A DNA stretch of 64,000 nucleotides from Symsagittifera roscoffensis (Eukaryota > Xenacoelomorpha > Acoela > Convolutidae). The stretch is taken from NCBI RefSeq assembly GCF_963678635.1, contig NC_087064.1:74614390-74678389 (forward strand), given 5' to 3'. Positions 42,404 through 55,261 of this stretch are shown piece after piece; positions within the stretch are counted from its first letter, which is position 1, and each line of letters starts with the position of its first letter. Position numbers and translations under genes: made by a program. Under the pieces are notes generated by a model. The model had not been told where the DNA came from. It ran no database searches and worked only from the letters and a program-made list of their open reading frames with translations.

Positions 42404-43286
42404 TGTGCCATTCTGCCAGACTGGCACAGCACAACCTTCCGGCGACATAAAAAAGAACGACTAAAGGCCTTATTGACGAAAAAGTATCGCGAAGGAGGGT
42501 CGGAATATTCTAGAATTTTTATTTTTAAAATTTCGATTGGAAGAGGAATATTTCTCAGAAATACGAAAAACGGCCATTTTGACTGAAAAAGTGACGAAAA
42601 TAAGAACAACGACAGATATTGTGAAAAACAGTCGTACCAGAGACGGAAAACACGAAGCCTCTTATCGTGGCAACAACGCACGATAAGATTTTTGTTAACA
42701 GATATTGGTGGAGAAGGAGGCTTCAATGGGGTAAGAAATATACCACGGAACCCTCCCGGGACACGAATTATAAGAGATAAGAGCGTTATCTCAGGAATAT
42801 TACGGGAGCGGAGGCTTGGTCCCCCAAAGACTGTTTATGTGAAGGGACTGTATAAACTAACTTTATAGCTGCTGGAATGTCATAGATCTCTTAATTAACA
42901 CCGTTATTGTTTGATATTTCAGAACATGAGTAGCTAGAAAAAGGAAAGGGTCAATACATCTCCAATGGATTTAATATAGAACTGTCACACAAAAACATGT
43001 TAAAATAGGTTGTTCGAGCCGTGTTTTTAATGACAATCACGTAGTCTGAGGATCCGAGACTCAGCTATGTGGTTGTGTTCGCATGTAAAGGAAAGCTGAT
43101 CAAAAGTCGTTTGACTGATGGCCTAAAAATGGTAACTTTTTACTTTGCCCTAAACAGACCAGAAAATCAACTGGCAAGGTCGAGACGGTGAAAAACGAGT
43201 AGGATTAAGGTAACTGACGCCTGCCAGTCGACAATAGGTACTTTTTCTACGCTCCGTCGCTGTGTAGTATTTGGGCGAATGTTACA
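42404..43286. repeat. Non-coding repeat block s2, copy 2
   Basis: 883 bp nearly identical to 20755-21637, including the start tgtgccattctgccag and the end gaatgttaca. At this locus it is followed by X1 rather than by the sequence present after 21637, and it precedes the s1 block, so the order is permuted relative to locus 1. Confidence 0.93.
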
Positions 43287-43895
43287 GAGACTCTAGAATG
43301 TTGAGTGCGTCTCAAGATACAAAGCCAGTGGTCAAGTACAGAAGTATCCAGCAGATTCAAACTTGTCTACATCCTCAAAGTTTACAGCCATAGATATTTG
43401 TCACTCTATAGCTAAACAGAAATAAATTCTTCATCCAACTTTACATTGCATTTTAGCTTTAGAAGCCGTTTAAAAATGCATCATCGAAACTAATCACGAT
43501 TTCTTCCCATTCCTTCAGTTGCTAGTAAGCCCGCATCCAGTCTTTCTATTCTTGCAAATTTCTGTAAAAAAAACCGTAGTTTCTTCACTCTGGGCTCTTT
43601 GTTCAGGCAAAAGAAGTGAGGTAGGCTCAAGCTCACTTTTGCTTGCTAGATTTTCCTCCAGAATCGATTCCCTCGCTGTAGTATTGTCTCTTGATAAATT
43701 GCTAACCCGTTTCCATCCAGTGGTTATTCCATTGCGATGGTTAAGCAGCAGCCTCTTGAAAGCCTCCAACTCCGCCAGGAACTGACGATATTCTTTTTGA
43801 TGTTTCTTCATGTGGTTCTCCGACAAGACGCGCAACCAAGAGGTCATTGTCGCCCTGAACCACGAGAAAACTTGCACTCAGCTCCAGACACGCTT
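43287..43895 (-). pseudogene. X1: fragment of the U ORF2 C-terminus (first of a 609-bp direct repeat)
   Basis: The minus-strand frame 43515-43877 encodes WFRATMTSW, then LLLNHRNGITTGWKRVSNL, matching the U ORF2 C-terminus (WFRAVMTSW, then THRNAVTTAVKRV). The 609-bp segment is repeated at 48832-49440, so the same C-terminal fragment occurs on both sides of the s1 block. It breaks off where the minisatellite starts at 43894. It is only a fragment; the rest of this U copy lies beyond X2. Confidence 0.85.
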
Positions 43896-44570
43896 GGGAT
43901 ACTTCAGTAAAGTCTTGAGACCCTTCGAGAAAATCTTGGGACCCTTCGAGAAAATTTTGGGACAGTTCGAGAAAGTCTTGTGACCTTTCGCTCATGTGTT
44001 GGGACCCTTCGCTCAAGTGTTGGGTCCATTCGCTCAAGTGTTGGGACCCATCGGTGAAGTCTTGGTACCCTTCGAGAAAGTCTTGGGACCCTTCCCTCAA
44101 GTGTTGGGACCCTACGCTCAAGTGTTGGGACCCTTCGCTCAAGTGTTGGGACTTTTCGCTCAAGTGTTGGGACCCTTCGGTGAAGTCTTGGGACCCTTGG
44201 AGAAAGTCTTGGGACCCTCCGAGAAAGTCTTGGGACCCTTCGCTCAAGTTTTGGGACCCTTCGATAAAGTGCTGGAGCCCTTTGCTCAAGTGTTGGGGCC
44301 TTTCGCTCAAGTGTAGGGACCCTTCGGTGAAATCTTGGGACTCTTCGAGAAAGTAATGGGTCCTTCGCTCAAGTGTTGGGACCCTTCGAGAAAGTCTTGG
44401 GACCCTTCGCTCAAGTGTTGGACTTTTCGCTCAAGCGTTGGGACCCTTCGGTGAAGTCTTGGGACCCTTGGAGAAAGTCTTGGGACCCTCCGAGAAAGTC
44501 TTGGGACCCTTCGCTCAAGTTTTGGGACCCTTCGATAAAGTGCTGGAGCCCTTTGCTCAAGTGTTGGTAC
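43894..44570. repeat. 21-bp minisatellite, locus 2
   Basis: About 32 units of the same 21-bp monomer as at 15703-16615. Both arrays begin ggg-atacttcagtaaagtcttg and end at ttggtacccttagatcac, so they share boundaries, but the unit number and order of variants differ. Here too both strands remain open in heptad frames. Confidence 0.95.
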
Positions 44571-47500
44571 CCTTAGATCACTATCCCAGGACTGAAGTAT
44601 TGGGACCCTTAGATCACTATCCCAGGACTGCCACAAAGACTCTTGTACTGTTTCCACTGCTGTAGCTCTCCCGGTACCACTTCCGGAGCTTCGCGTGAAG
44701 AACTTAGCTCGAGTGTTGGGATGTCGAGTGTTGGGATGTCCAATCCACTATCCCAGTACCACCTCTAAAACTCTTGTGAAAATTTCCCAAAACCCAATCC
44801 TGTTTACCAAATTTTTCTGAATCCTCTTAAAATTACCTTTGTTTCCTGGATCGAATGCAAGTCGAAATACGACTTTTTTTTTACCTTGTTTCATGAATGC
44901 TGTTTCCTTAAAATTCAGTAAAAGTTAAGCCCATAAACAGTAAAAGTCAAATGAAAAAAGCAATGAAAACAAGAAAAATTAGTATACCTAAAATGCCATT
45001 GCGACAATGCTTGTTTTTCGTTAAAAAAATGTCTGGCACCTGACTGTCACGCGTTTTTCCTCCCCCCTACTAGCAGTCTTATGGGTTTTTCGCCTTTTGC
45101 GTTCCAAAAACTGTCTATTTCCGATCCCCACACCCGATCCGGCCAGGTTACCTACCTTAATTCGAGTTTACTATCGAGTACCTTCGCGTTGCTACTCTTG
45201 TTTTGAGTCTGTAACTAGGTTGTTCTAATGTAACTAAATTGACGATATCGATTGTTTAGTTACTGTAAGAAAGCCCCCCTTTTTACAACTTTCAACCACA
45301 AACTTCTATCTTAATCAGCCCTCCTGCTAACCTCCCCCCTATCTAGCCCCCCACTTAAGCCGAAAATTACCCTAAGCGCGATGGGTGCTAAACCTCTCGA
45401 GTGAAAGTCTGTAGAACCTGTTTCTGGGCTCTGCTCAACCAAAAACGTTTCCTCAAAACCGTGTGGACTCGCTGATTCACTTTTACACTTATCTCCTAAA
45501 GTATAAAGTGGTTTTTAACGATACCCATTTGACCAGGTGGAACACCCTTGTAATTCCTTCTCACTGCTGGGCTGCTTTGATCACGCTTCTGGTAGTCTCT
45601 TCCCAGTCGCGTGTCCTCTGTCTCTCAGGTCCCAGTCCTGAGAATTACTTCCCCCCTTGCCTGGTCACCTGTTCCAGTCATGTCTCCCAGTGGTCTGCTG
45701 CTTTGCAAGGCTATCTGAAAAACCTTTCAACGCCCCGAACTCGGGCATCTGCTGAAAATTTGCTATTTTGATTGAAACCATCGCTCTTATTGAAAACAGT
45801 TTGAGTAAAATATTTCAATTAATATAAAAGTTTGATCCAACTAGTCTGGAAATCAAAGCAACTGTCTTTTTTTATGATTTTTTACTGTTTCTTTTGTTGC
45901 TAGTTCTAATCTTTTTCGTTTTCTGTTTCGCTTATTGTCTTTTATTCGTTTTTTGTCCCCCTAGTGTCCCCCTTGATCGGTTTGTTAGGCCTCGTTTCGG
46001 AGAGCGTTTACCAGGAAATTTTCTCGAGTTTTCTTAAGAAGCTATCACGGTACGACCGGAAGGTTTACACGTTCCCGCCGAACCGTACCACCGGTACTCT
46101 AGAATGGGCATGTAGCCCGGAGCTGTGTCAAGTGGATTCGACTCCGTAGTCATTATGTCGTAAAAACTCCCAGGAGCGCCATAAATACACTATGTTAGAG
46201 TCGATTACTTATGTCACTTATGAGGTTAAGAAAAACAGGCCCTATAATCATATCCACCTCCCCAGTCAAGGCTTTCTCTCTCTCTCTCTCAACGATTGCG
46301 CTTCTTTCTGAACTCTGTCGAGAAAAAGACAGGTCTACTCGTACCGTGTTACAGCTTAAACGCTACTACCAAAATACCCCCACTCTAGAAATAAGAATGC
46401 CCCCATGCTCAGATCTCGAAATACCTAAAACACGCGAACGCCGTTAAAAACAGGGTCGGAACCTAACGTATACCGTTAGTTTTTTATTGGACAGTAGATT
46501 TTTGATCCATTTCAGATGTACTAACCTAAAAACTCTCCCTAACTCAACATAAAAACAAAAAACACACTCAAGAAATTTAAATTGGGCACTTACATACCGA
46601 CACGTCCTCTAGAATCGAGTTACTAAAATGTAGAGCAACTCTAGAATTGATTTAGGGTAATTAAGTATAATTCAAAAAGTTTGAAAGGAGTAAGTTTCAA
46701 TTCAAGCAATTAGTTTTCTGTCTGGACCATTGGGCAGCTTCAGCTGTCCAACTTTTCACTCAAGGTTCGCTCTGGTCCACTCGAACGCTCCATCTATATG
46801 TTCTCCGTCACTCCTGATTCTCTGCCAGGAACAAGACAGCTCTATTCTCGTTTATATTACAGTAAAATTGCGAATAGCAATTTTACTCCACTAATTTTTA
46901 GCTACTTTCCCGCAATTATTTCTCGATTCTTCTGATTGATTTATTTTTTGCATCTTTAGTGGTCGCGAGAAACTTGAGCATGACAGACTCAAATCGAAAT
47001 TTTGAAAAATTATTTTCTCCCCAAAAGCAAGATTGAACGTTCAGCTCAAGGTCAAACTTCCAAATATGACTGACTGGCACAATAAGGTCCCCATCATCTT
47101 CAAAATGATCAAACTTTATAAAAGTTATATACAAATCCGATATAACATAAGTCGAAGCCTATTGAGCCAAAAACAGAAGAAAAAAATTAGATTTTAATAA
47201 ATCGAGTTGTTAAAATTATAATGTAACAGTCGTTTGCTTTCGTCACATATGAGGTTAAGAGAAATGGGCTTAAAAACCATTGTCTCGAGGGACAGGGCCA
47301 CAACCTCTTGTGTTTTTGCACCTCATTCTGTCAGAGCCAATACGGTTCGGTTAAAATACTGGACTTCAAGATCGTGTTACAGCTTTGTAACATTCGCACA
47401 GACATTACACAGCGACGGCTCGTAGAATAAATACCTATTGGCAATTGGTTGACGTCAGTTACCTTGATCCTACTCATTTTTAACCGTGTTGACCTACTCA

Positions 47501-48834
47501 GTTGCTTTTCTGGTCTGCTAAGAGCTAAGTATTGTGTTATCACGTTTAAGCCATCAGCCAAACGAATTTTGATCAGCTTTCATTTACACGCAAAAAAAAA
47601 CACATAGCTGGTTCTCGTATCCCCAGACAATGTGTTTACTATTAAGAACACGACTAAAAACCACAATTTAAAACAAATTTAGTGACAGTTATATACTGAA
47701 TCCATTAGAGATGGATTGACTCTTTCTTCGACTCTAACTGCTCATGCTCTGAAGCACCAAATTAAAGTTAGAATAAATTAAATATGTACAGAGCTTTACA
47801 GCGGCTAAAATATACCGTCAAGGTCTATAAAAAAATATCTCGGCACCGGGTGCCCAATTCTGTACTCTCCCGGAGATAACGTCGTTATCTATCTGATTTC
47901 GTTGGACCGGACGGTTCAGATCCGTCCGAATGTCCCACTGGACCTTCCGCTACCACGATCTTCTTCCGATAAGGACCTTATCGTGACATGATGTCACGCT
48001 AAGAGGCTTTTTTTCTCTTCTTCTTTCTGAATAACTTTCGTCTTACGGTTCGGTTGTTGTTTTCGTTGATGTGTTTTTTGTTTATTTTTGGTCCAAATCG
48101 CCAGGGGAATGTCACATTTGAAGGCCACTACCACAAAAACCCTCTTTCTAGAAAAAAGAACGTCCCCATGGCCAGGTCTCTTAGCAACTAAAACACGCGA
48201 ACGTCGTTAAAAACAGGGTTTGAAACTCGATTATACCATAAGTTTTTAATAGACAGTGGACCTTTGATCCAATTCAGATGGATTAACCTAAAACCCGCCT
48301 CATCACAACAATATTGTGTAAAACTCACCCGTGAAATTAAATTCGATACTCACATATTGACACGACTCTAGAATCAAGTAGATAATATAACTAAAAAAAA
48401 GCCCTAGAATTTTGAGGAAATAACTAGTTTAAACTCAAGTAATTTTATTGTCTCGACCATCGGGTCGCTTCACTCGTGGATCTGGGTTCTCTTTTGTCCA
48501 GTGATGACACTCTCGTAGGAATTCTCGGTAAAATCTGTCGAGAACAATACAGCTCTACCCGATTGGGTTATCACAGTGAAATTGCGAATAGCAGTTTTAC
48601 TCAGACCAATTTTTTGTCAGCTTTCACGCAATTATAACTCGAATTTTTTGATTTTATTGAGTTTCTATTTCAGTTGCTGCAATAAAATTGAGCATGACAT
48701 GGCCAATTCAAGTTTTTCATAAAAAAACCGTTTCCCTCAAAATCAAGATAAAAATTCAGAATATGACAGACTGGCACATAAGCCCCAGACTCAAGATCAA
48801 TGTCCTCATCGCGAAACGTCTTAATGTCAGCGAG
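44571..48834. repeat. Non-coding repeat block s1, copy 2
   Basis: Close copy of 16616-20754, ending at the same bases (gtcagcgag). Differences are small indels, for example a segment containing cccaggagcgccat near 46170 that is missing at 18190, and about 70 bp near 46470-46550 missing at 18475. No gene is supported; its short frames match those of copy 1 without a coding substitution pattern. Confidence 0.9.
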
Positions 48835-49440
48835 ACTCTAAAATGTTGAGTGCGTCTCAAGATACAAAGCCAGTGGTCAAGTACAGAAGTACCCAGCAGA
48901 CTCAAACTTGTCTACATCCTCAAAGTTTACAGCCATAGATATTTGTCACTCTATAGCTAAACAGAAATAAATTCTTCATCCAACTTTACATTGCATTTTA
49001 GCTTTAGAAGCCGTTTAAAAATGCATCATCGAAACTAATCACGATTTCTTCCCATTCCTTCAGTTGCTAGTAAGCCCGCATCCAGTCTTTCTATTCTTGC
49101 AAATTTCTGTAAAAAAAACCGTAGTTTCTTCACTCTGGGCTCTTTGTTCAGGCAAAAGAAGTGAGGTAGGCTCAAGCTCACTTTTGCTTGATAGATTTTC
49201 CTCCAGAATCGATTCCCTCGCTGTAGTATTGTCTCTTGATAAATTGCTAACCCGTTTCCATCCAGTGGTTATTCCATTGCGATGGTTAAGCAGCAGCCTC
49301 TTGAAAGCCTCCAACTCCGCCAGGAACTGACGCTATTCTTTTTGATGTTTTTTCATGTGGTTCTCCGTCAAGACGCACAACCAAGAGGTCATTGTCGCCC
49401 TGAACCACGAGAAAACTCGCACTCAGCTCCAGACACGCTT
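48832..49440 (-). repeat. X2: second 609-bp direct repeat, continuous with the left U copy
   Basis: Nearly identical to 43287-43895. On the minus strand it encodes the C-terminus of a U ORF2 copy (49060-49314) and continues without a break into the rest of that copy. The s1 block is thus flanked by two copies of this U segment. Confidence 0.9.
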
Positions 49441-50822
49441 CACTTCCAGCTCCAGACACGCACAACCAAGATGTCATTGTCGCCCTGAACCACGAGAAAA
49501 CTCGCACTCAGCTCCAGACACGCTTCACTTCCATCATTATGGCGAATACCTTACAAGCAGTCTCAAACAACTCAAGTCTCCTGCTGTAGTCGATTGCTTG
49601 TATCGCCTCCACCGTCGGCGCTTTCGACCCTCGGTACTTCATCACGTTGTCCTCATTCCATCCCAGTGCCAGCATCGAGCTTACCACGAAGATGGTCACC
49701 TTCTGTTGTCATATCGCACGAATTTCATCAACATCTCAAGCAGAGGTTGCTCTTCTCCGGATACCACACGGTCTGTGCCAAACAATGACAAGAATAGTCT
49801 CGATGCGACAAGTTAACACTCCGTAGGTTGCATTCTTCAGACGCTTCGAGCAAAGGTTCGAACTCCATCATCTTCGTGTGGAATGAGTAAATTTTGTAGA
49901 TGGCAGGGGCGTTATTAAGTACCTTGCCAGTCATACTTTGCTTTTCAAATTCACTAGAATTCTCCTTCTCAAGACTCAAGAGTTCTTCTCCCAGAGTATC
50001 ACCCAAATCCTCTACCCTGGGTCCAGGCACTGCTCTCCATATTTTTTAAGTAGCTGGTTTGAAGTAGCTAAATAGTGATGTGACATTCTTGCCAGTCGTC
50101 ACTTGAGTTCCGAAAAAGCCTTGTCAATCATCACTCTCTGGCTGGACGCCTCCACCATCGAAACGTGCAATGGGTAATGGCTGCCGCAGAAGTTTGCCAT
50201 CACCGATCCAATCAAAGATTTCGCGTTCAATGGAAAGCTATAGGCCCTACTCACCGGGAACTCGAGTTATGTTTTCAAGCCCACCTTCCATCCCTTGATG
50301 TGTATCTGAATCATCTGCAATACTCCAGGCCAGGATTCCACACTCAAGGCCGTCACTAGATGGTGTTCAGATTCTAGCCTCTCTACCGACTCCAGAATAC
50401 ACACTCTCGAGAATAATCCTAGTGCCGTCGCCAAGTTCACTATGGTAATCGCATAACAATCAGCTTAGATTTGTACTTCACTCTTTTCCCTCTCTTCAAC
50501 ATTACCGATAAGGCAAAATAAATTTGTGTATCACGTTCAAGTTGTTCGGGTCATCATCTTTCTCTGGTGACATCCTTATCCGCTTTTTGGTCTCCTCATT
50601 TAAACTTGCCTGACGATGTGGGCACCAAGAATGTCTTAACAGCCTCAAGACCACTCCCAGGTTTGCAAACAACGTGTAGTCTTCACTACCTACCCTCAAC
50701 CCCACTCTTTCCTCTGATCGTGGCACGATGCACGTCATGGCTACTGTCGATTTTCTTGTTTGAAAACCTCCGGATCTCGTCAATGTTAGCATGGTTCTCA
50801 AGTTATTGCTCGGAATCATCAT
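49060..50822 (-). pseudogene. U ORF2-like region, left decayed copy
   Basis: Minus-strand frames 50502-50822 (SWCPHRQ), 49728-50030 (EPLLEAS, then SCHCLAQTVWYP), 49508-49699 (FVVSSMLALGW, then LELFETACKVFAI) and 49060-49507 (WFRATMTSW) are collinear with U ORF2 (SWCPHPN, EPLLGAS, PCHCLAQTLWYP, VVVSAMLAVRW, WFRAVMTSW). Frames are broken between each. Divergence from the U copy at 39758 is large, but the blocks most alike are cysteine-, histidine- and tryptophan-rich, which suggests past selection on the protein. Confidence 0.8.
49376..49532. repeat. 85-bp local tandem duplication
   Basis: 49376-49460 starts cacaaccaagaggtcattg and is followed by a second copy from 49461 to about 49532 starting cacaaccaagatgtcattg. 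X1 contains only one copy because it ends within it. The duplication lies in the U ORF2-like coding region and disrupts its frame. Confidence 0.85.
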
Positions 50823-51008
50823 CTTTCTCTGTTACACATGCGTTCTGGTACACATTCAGGAAGATGATCGAGACGCCCTATTTTGCGTTGCCTTTTTGTA
50901 GCAAGCTGATATAACCGTGTCAGGTATCACTGACATGATCCATCTCAAGAAACAAATAGCATTCTGCCACCTAGCGAGACTCAGGCCGGAATCGTCTCGA
51001 GCAACATG

Positions 51009-52659
51009 CTACATCATCATTCTGTAGACATGCAGGCCTTTATCGCCCAACTTCAACTTGTCGCACGAAGCCAGGTCCTCCAGTGGAACCCCAGCCAGGC
51101 ACCACGTGAACAGCAACTGACCCTCAGTCCAGGTGAAGGGATTCGCTATCAGGGACTTGGCGGATGAGGGTGCCCTCATCTCATTCTCGAAGTATTCAAG
51201 TAGTAATTTCTCCCAGGTTCGTCCTACTTGGCTCCTCAGTTCCAACTTAATCACTTCTGCCTTTTGTGGCCCAACTCCGGCGCTTTCTGGATACTCCTCG
51301 ACCCAGCTTCTTCAGACATCTCTCCAGTTCCTTCATCGTGTCCAGGGCTATCCACCAAGAACGAGCCGTGTTCCTCTTGAGGCCTATCTCTAGGGGATCG
51401 CTCGTGATTTGTTGTCCGACGCTCTGGTGTTGACTCGAGACCCATTCCGTGCCGACATATACATCCCAAGTCTGTTCAATGGTGGATCCTCTCTTTATCT
51501 TCACCCGTTTTTGTTTGAAGTCTTCTTCTGTCACTGGACCTCATGCGCCTTCCATTTCGGCCATCAACTCCGCCAATTTTCTTGATGTCGATTTGTATCT
51601 GTAAGCTGCAGTCCTCCACCTCGCCAAAACCACCTGTGGGGTCTCCTTCAATTTTGCCTCCGACACAGCTTCCGCTGAGGGACTCCCTTCATCCGTCTCT
51701 CGCTTCCTCTTCCTTGAACTCGACTCTTTGCTCGGGGGCGTAGCACAACCACCACCGATGCGGCTACCTTTTCTTGGTCCTCTACCTGTGACTCTTACCT
51801 TCCCTGTGCTCTTATCTCAAGAACAATTTTTCTTCTTTTAGCCTTAGGTATAGTAAAGTTTATAGCTATATTAATAGGTAATAGGTTTATTTTTTTTACT
51901 CATTTTGGTCTTAGCTTTTTTACTGTCACTTTTACTTTTCACAGTAGAGCTGTTTTTATTTAATCTAGGTGCGACATTTGGCCTCGTTTCCCGGATATGA
52001 ATCATTTTGTTGAGTAACTCTTCTCTCGCCACCTTGTCCAGTCCAGCAGTTTCTATCAAGATAAACTCTCCGAACTCCATCACTAAGTCCCACAGTTCCT
52101 CTTTGAGCGCCTCAACGTTTACTTTCTTTTTCACTTTACGATTGACTGCTTTCAAGAACTTTTGCCATCCCTCTTGATCAAGAGTACTCAAGATTATAGT
52201 TTGGTTTCCCTCGTTGGTGTTCTTCTATTTGCTCTCGTTACTCAGGAATACCATGCCCATGTCTGCTGGCTGACTAACAAGCTGCAACTACAGATTCTTT
52301 CGAGGTGATCCCAGGGCTGGCGTTGCCGGGTTTGCCAGTTTCTCTCATTCAGGTTCTATAAAACTTTTCATGTAGTGCCAGGACTCTACGTACCGATCGT
52401 CGCCTCTTCAACTGCGTCGTTCCCGTGTCGTTCCCGTGTCCATATCTTTCTCGGGTTCACTGAGAGCTTCCTCCATCTTTTCCCCTTCCGTCACTTCCGA
52501 GCGCTCTCGCTTCAAGGCATCCTTTAACCTATTCTCCACTGGAAGATTTCTCTTATCTCCAGGAAGGTCAATTGACAGAGGTGAAGGTGTGACCTGATTT
52601 GTTCTTTCGTATTCCGTGAGGGCTACGTAAAAAGGCCAGCCGGGTCCCTCATGTTGCAA
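51009..52659 (-). pseudogene. U ORF1-like middle region, left decayed copy
   Basis: Successive minus-strand fragments: 52408-52659 (GWPFYVALTEYERTN), 51871-52191 (a helical segment with a Lys-rich tail), a basic stretch near 51720 (RKRKRE), 51247-51534 (TEEDFKQKR, then NTARSWWIALDTM) and 51009-51254. The basic patches resemble nuclear targeting signals. The right copy has each of these too (58530-58790, 59127-59417, 59578-60039). The alignment to the U copy at 36129 is weak here, and I assign no function. Confidence 0.55.
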
Positions 52660-52710
52660 CTCCGCCTATTCCAACCCGTAGGACCCTCTCATATTTCTTG
52701 CTGAGTCCGT

Positions 52711-53830
52711 TCATGAATTTATCTTGATCTCACTAGAGTGAAAATACGCAGCCGCGGAGTACCCGGCAAACAAGGGGTCCCAGCCATGTGTCAATCGATT
52801 TTTTTGTGCTTTCTCGAGCTGATTCTGACTAAATTCCCACACTTGCTCTATCAAGGGAGGAGCTATGTCCTTCCTCTTGTCATCCACACTTTCTATTCTA
52901 GTCTCGGCGTCAGAAATAGTCATCTCCATCTATCTCTTCAGTGAGGCATTACACCATCGACTCCATCTGCTTCGCAGCGTACATCACCTTTCTCCGGTCA
53001 TGTACAGCCCGCTTTGTGCTGCTCGTGGAGCCCAAAACTGTGAGTTCCGTGTTTTGGAACCATAAGTTCGTAGTCAAGTGGTTGACCACATAGTGGTCAT
53101 CGTTTATCTCTGGTTTGAACTTCAGTTGCCTCGCCAGGTTTTAGATCTCCAAGCACAACATTTCATCAAGCACTATCAAGTCATCTGCAAGCTCATGAAA
53201 ACCTCTCAACGCATAAGATATACCCACCCATGCTGCCGCCACTTCCGACTTCAAGAGTCTCAAAACTTTGGGTTCCAATTCTCGATTAGGAGCAGCCATC
53301 AGCATACGCAGTCCGCTGCCTTCCGCTTGTAGGACTAGCACCGCATAAACAAACGGAAGGGCAGGTGGCGTACCGCGTACCCTGGCGACGACGTGAACAC
53401 CACTCTTATCATCGAACCCTGCCAGACCGCCACCAACTCATCGCGGAAAACAACAATTGTACTGCCTCCCATTTTTCTTTGGCGCGGGTTCTCTGCTTCT
53501 CAAGTGCTCTAGAAGTCCCGCTGCGTTCAGTTGGTCGATCATCTCCGCGAACAGTAACAATCCCGGCTCGCATGGCGTCTCCAACATTACTGCTACAACC
53601 AGATACAACATGTGGTTCAGTTCGGCCCTTGTTCGATTCGGCAACTCGTTTATAAAAATCGTCGACTAGAACGTTTTCTCCGAGGTTCCCGCGAAGTCCG
53701 AACCTGTGACGATTACTACTCCCGGATCCGAACGATCATGGGCAGCAAGTGCCTTAGCCAACTTGGACGCTCCAAATTTCCCTCCGTATCGTGCATCATT
53801 TGACAATTCTGAGCCCGCGTAGGCAGTATA
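52711..53830 (-). pseudogene. U ORF1-like region with SPGYA-type block, left decayed copy
   Basis: Fragments 53438-53644, 53141-53341 (AAPNRELEP, then SYALRGFHELADDLIVLDE) and 52711-52929 are collinear with U ORF1 (residues about 400-600: IPAPNRVVDPD, then IQGLRD, then LVLDEVLGLEL). The preceding block SSPGYA and the strand pattern match between copies. Multiple frameshifts. Correspondence to U ORF1 is clear; function is not. Confidence 0.7.
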
Positions 53831-53842
53831 AGGAAGCCCCGT

Positions 53843-54214
53843 CTAGACATCTAGAAGTTTCTCCACCGCTCGCAACTGCACTGGTATCGCCACCCTTACT
53901 CTGGCCAGGCCCGTGCAATCTTTTAGTGGCTCCGCGATCGCACCTGAACTCCCCAACTCTTTTAATGGTCGATAGTTGATCGGGCAAAAGATCGACCTCC
54001 TCGGGAAACCTGTCAGGTCCGCCATTTGCATGGTCCTCTCTCGAGAAAAATGGACATTATGCGCCCTCAGCCAGTCCACGCAATAATGACTGCTTAGGTC
54101 CTCATGAGACAAGCTCTTGAGCTCTAGAACTTCCATCAACTCTTGCCGACAAGCCAACCCCTTCACATCCAGGTCTCTCACCCTCTCTAGGTACCTCTTC
54201 CTCGTGCCCTCCAA
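53843..54214 (-). pseudogene. U ORF1-like conserved segment, left decayed copy
   Basis: 123 codons: MEGTRKRYLERVRDLDVKGL, then LSHEDLSSHYCVDWL, then ADLTGFPRRSIFCPINYRPL. The last part matches VDLNGLPHDITFGPLNTRSL of U ORF1. A helical N-terminal half of this segment is less evident in the 36129 copy. The right copy has the same segment at about 56485-56830. Unknown function. Confidence 0.65.
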
Positions 54215-54415
54215 GGCTTCTCCCGAAGATTTGTTGTTCCCCTAAACCTTCTCCATCACTATGACAGAAGACACCACCGAGCTTTGCGGCGTTGAAGAGT
54301 CCCTCGTGTCTTCTTTCACAGATATCGAGCCTGGCTACCTGCTCCTGCTACTCGCTGAACTGTCTCTAGAATCAATTCTCCCTCCCAAATTGTCTTCCAT
54401 TGGTCTGACTGTGAA

Positions 54416-55036
54416 CTAAGGAGGTCTTGGAAGTGTGCCAAAAGTAAAATGTCCAAGTTCCAGCAAATTCGACTCTGAATTGTTGAAATGCCTCTGAAAG
54501 ACTTTATTCAACCACTCCACGTCTTTGGGTCGATGAAAATGGATGCCAACAGAGGAACATCCGCCCGATAGCGAATCCTCCATCATGTGGGCAACATCCA
54601 GCAAATCTCAACGGCAGAATACTGCTCCTTTGGATCTCGTGTATTATCCCATTGATTTGACGTACCCTCTCGTTCATGCTCAGTCCTTTTTCATCCTGCA
54701 TCATATTGTGTGTCACCGTGCAAATCGTCAGTATCGTGGGATCCAGGTAGATCCTCGCCTCCTGCAGCTAGCAGCTCACCTTCTCTGGTAACCGCGTATT
54801 TTCCTCGATTCGCCGCTTGAAACATCATTCGTACCGATCATCATGGTGACGGTGAGTAACTTCCTCAACTCTAGCACCTCCAGAGAAGCCAACAGTTGAG
54901 GCATTGCTGCACCTGAGAAACTCAAGACACCTCTTTGCCAGTGCGCCCTGACTTTTGTGAGAACCCTTACTAAGCTGTCTCCTTCTATCGATTGGACCGC
55001 GCCCTCAGGTATTCTTGGTTTCGTCAGGTAATCCAC
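54416..55036 (-). pseudogene. SGNH (GDSL-type) hydrolase-like domain, left U copy
   Basis: The minus frame 54776-55036 holds block I IEGDSLVR (GDS at 54974-54982), block II SFSGAA, and block III MMIGTNDVSSG (GTND at 54824-54835), the ordered signature of SGNH hydrolases (esterase/lipase superfamily). After a frame break, 54504-54716 and 54416-54604 continue with helices and a block V-like GIHFHRPKD, whose His is present, but the Asp expected two residues before is Val. The domain precedes the segment shared with U ORF1 at 53843. The copy at 36129 has no such domain at this position. Esterase activity is a family inference; this copy is inactive because of frameshifts. Confidence 0.7.
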
Positions 55037-55261
55037 ACATGCCGATTCGTTGAAGGCTGCCCTCCTTTCTCATTGGGCGCTCGTCCAGTCCTTCTTGTGG
55101 TGTCGGTGGTATACCCCATTGATATCCTTCTTGTAGTTCGAAATGATTTTGCCCCCTCCGGTTGCTTCCTCCAAGTGGACGGTTCCCCTTCCAATGCGGG
55201 GCTTTCGGGGGTTTTTGACTGTAGTCTCTCTTGTAACTCCTTGAGACGGGAAGTTCCAGTG

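Noticed and set aside
43287-49440. X1/X2 as LTRs of a retrotransposon enclosing s1
   Set aside because: The 609-bp repeats encode part of U ORF2 and the enclosed s1 block also occurs elsewhere without X, so they are not LTRs of s1.
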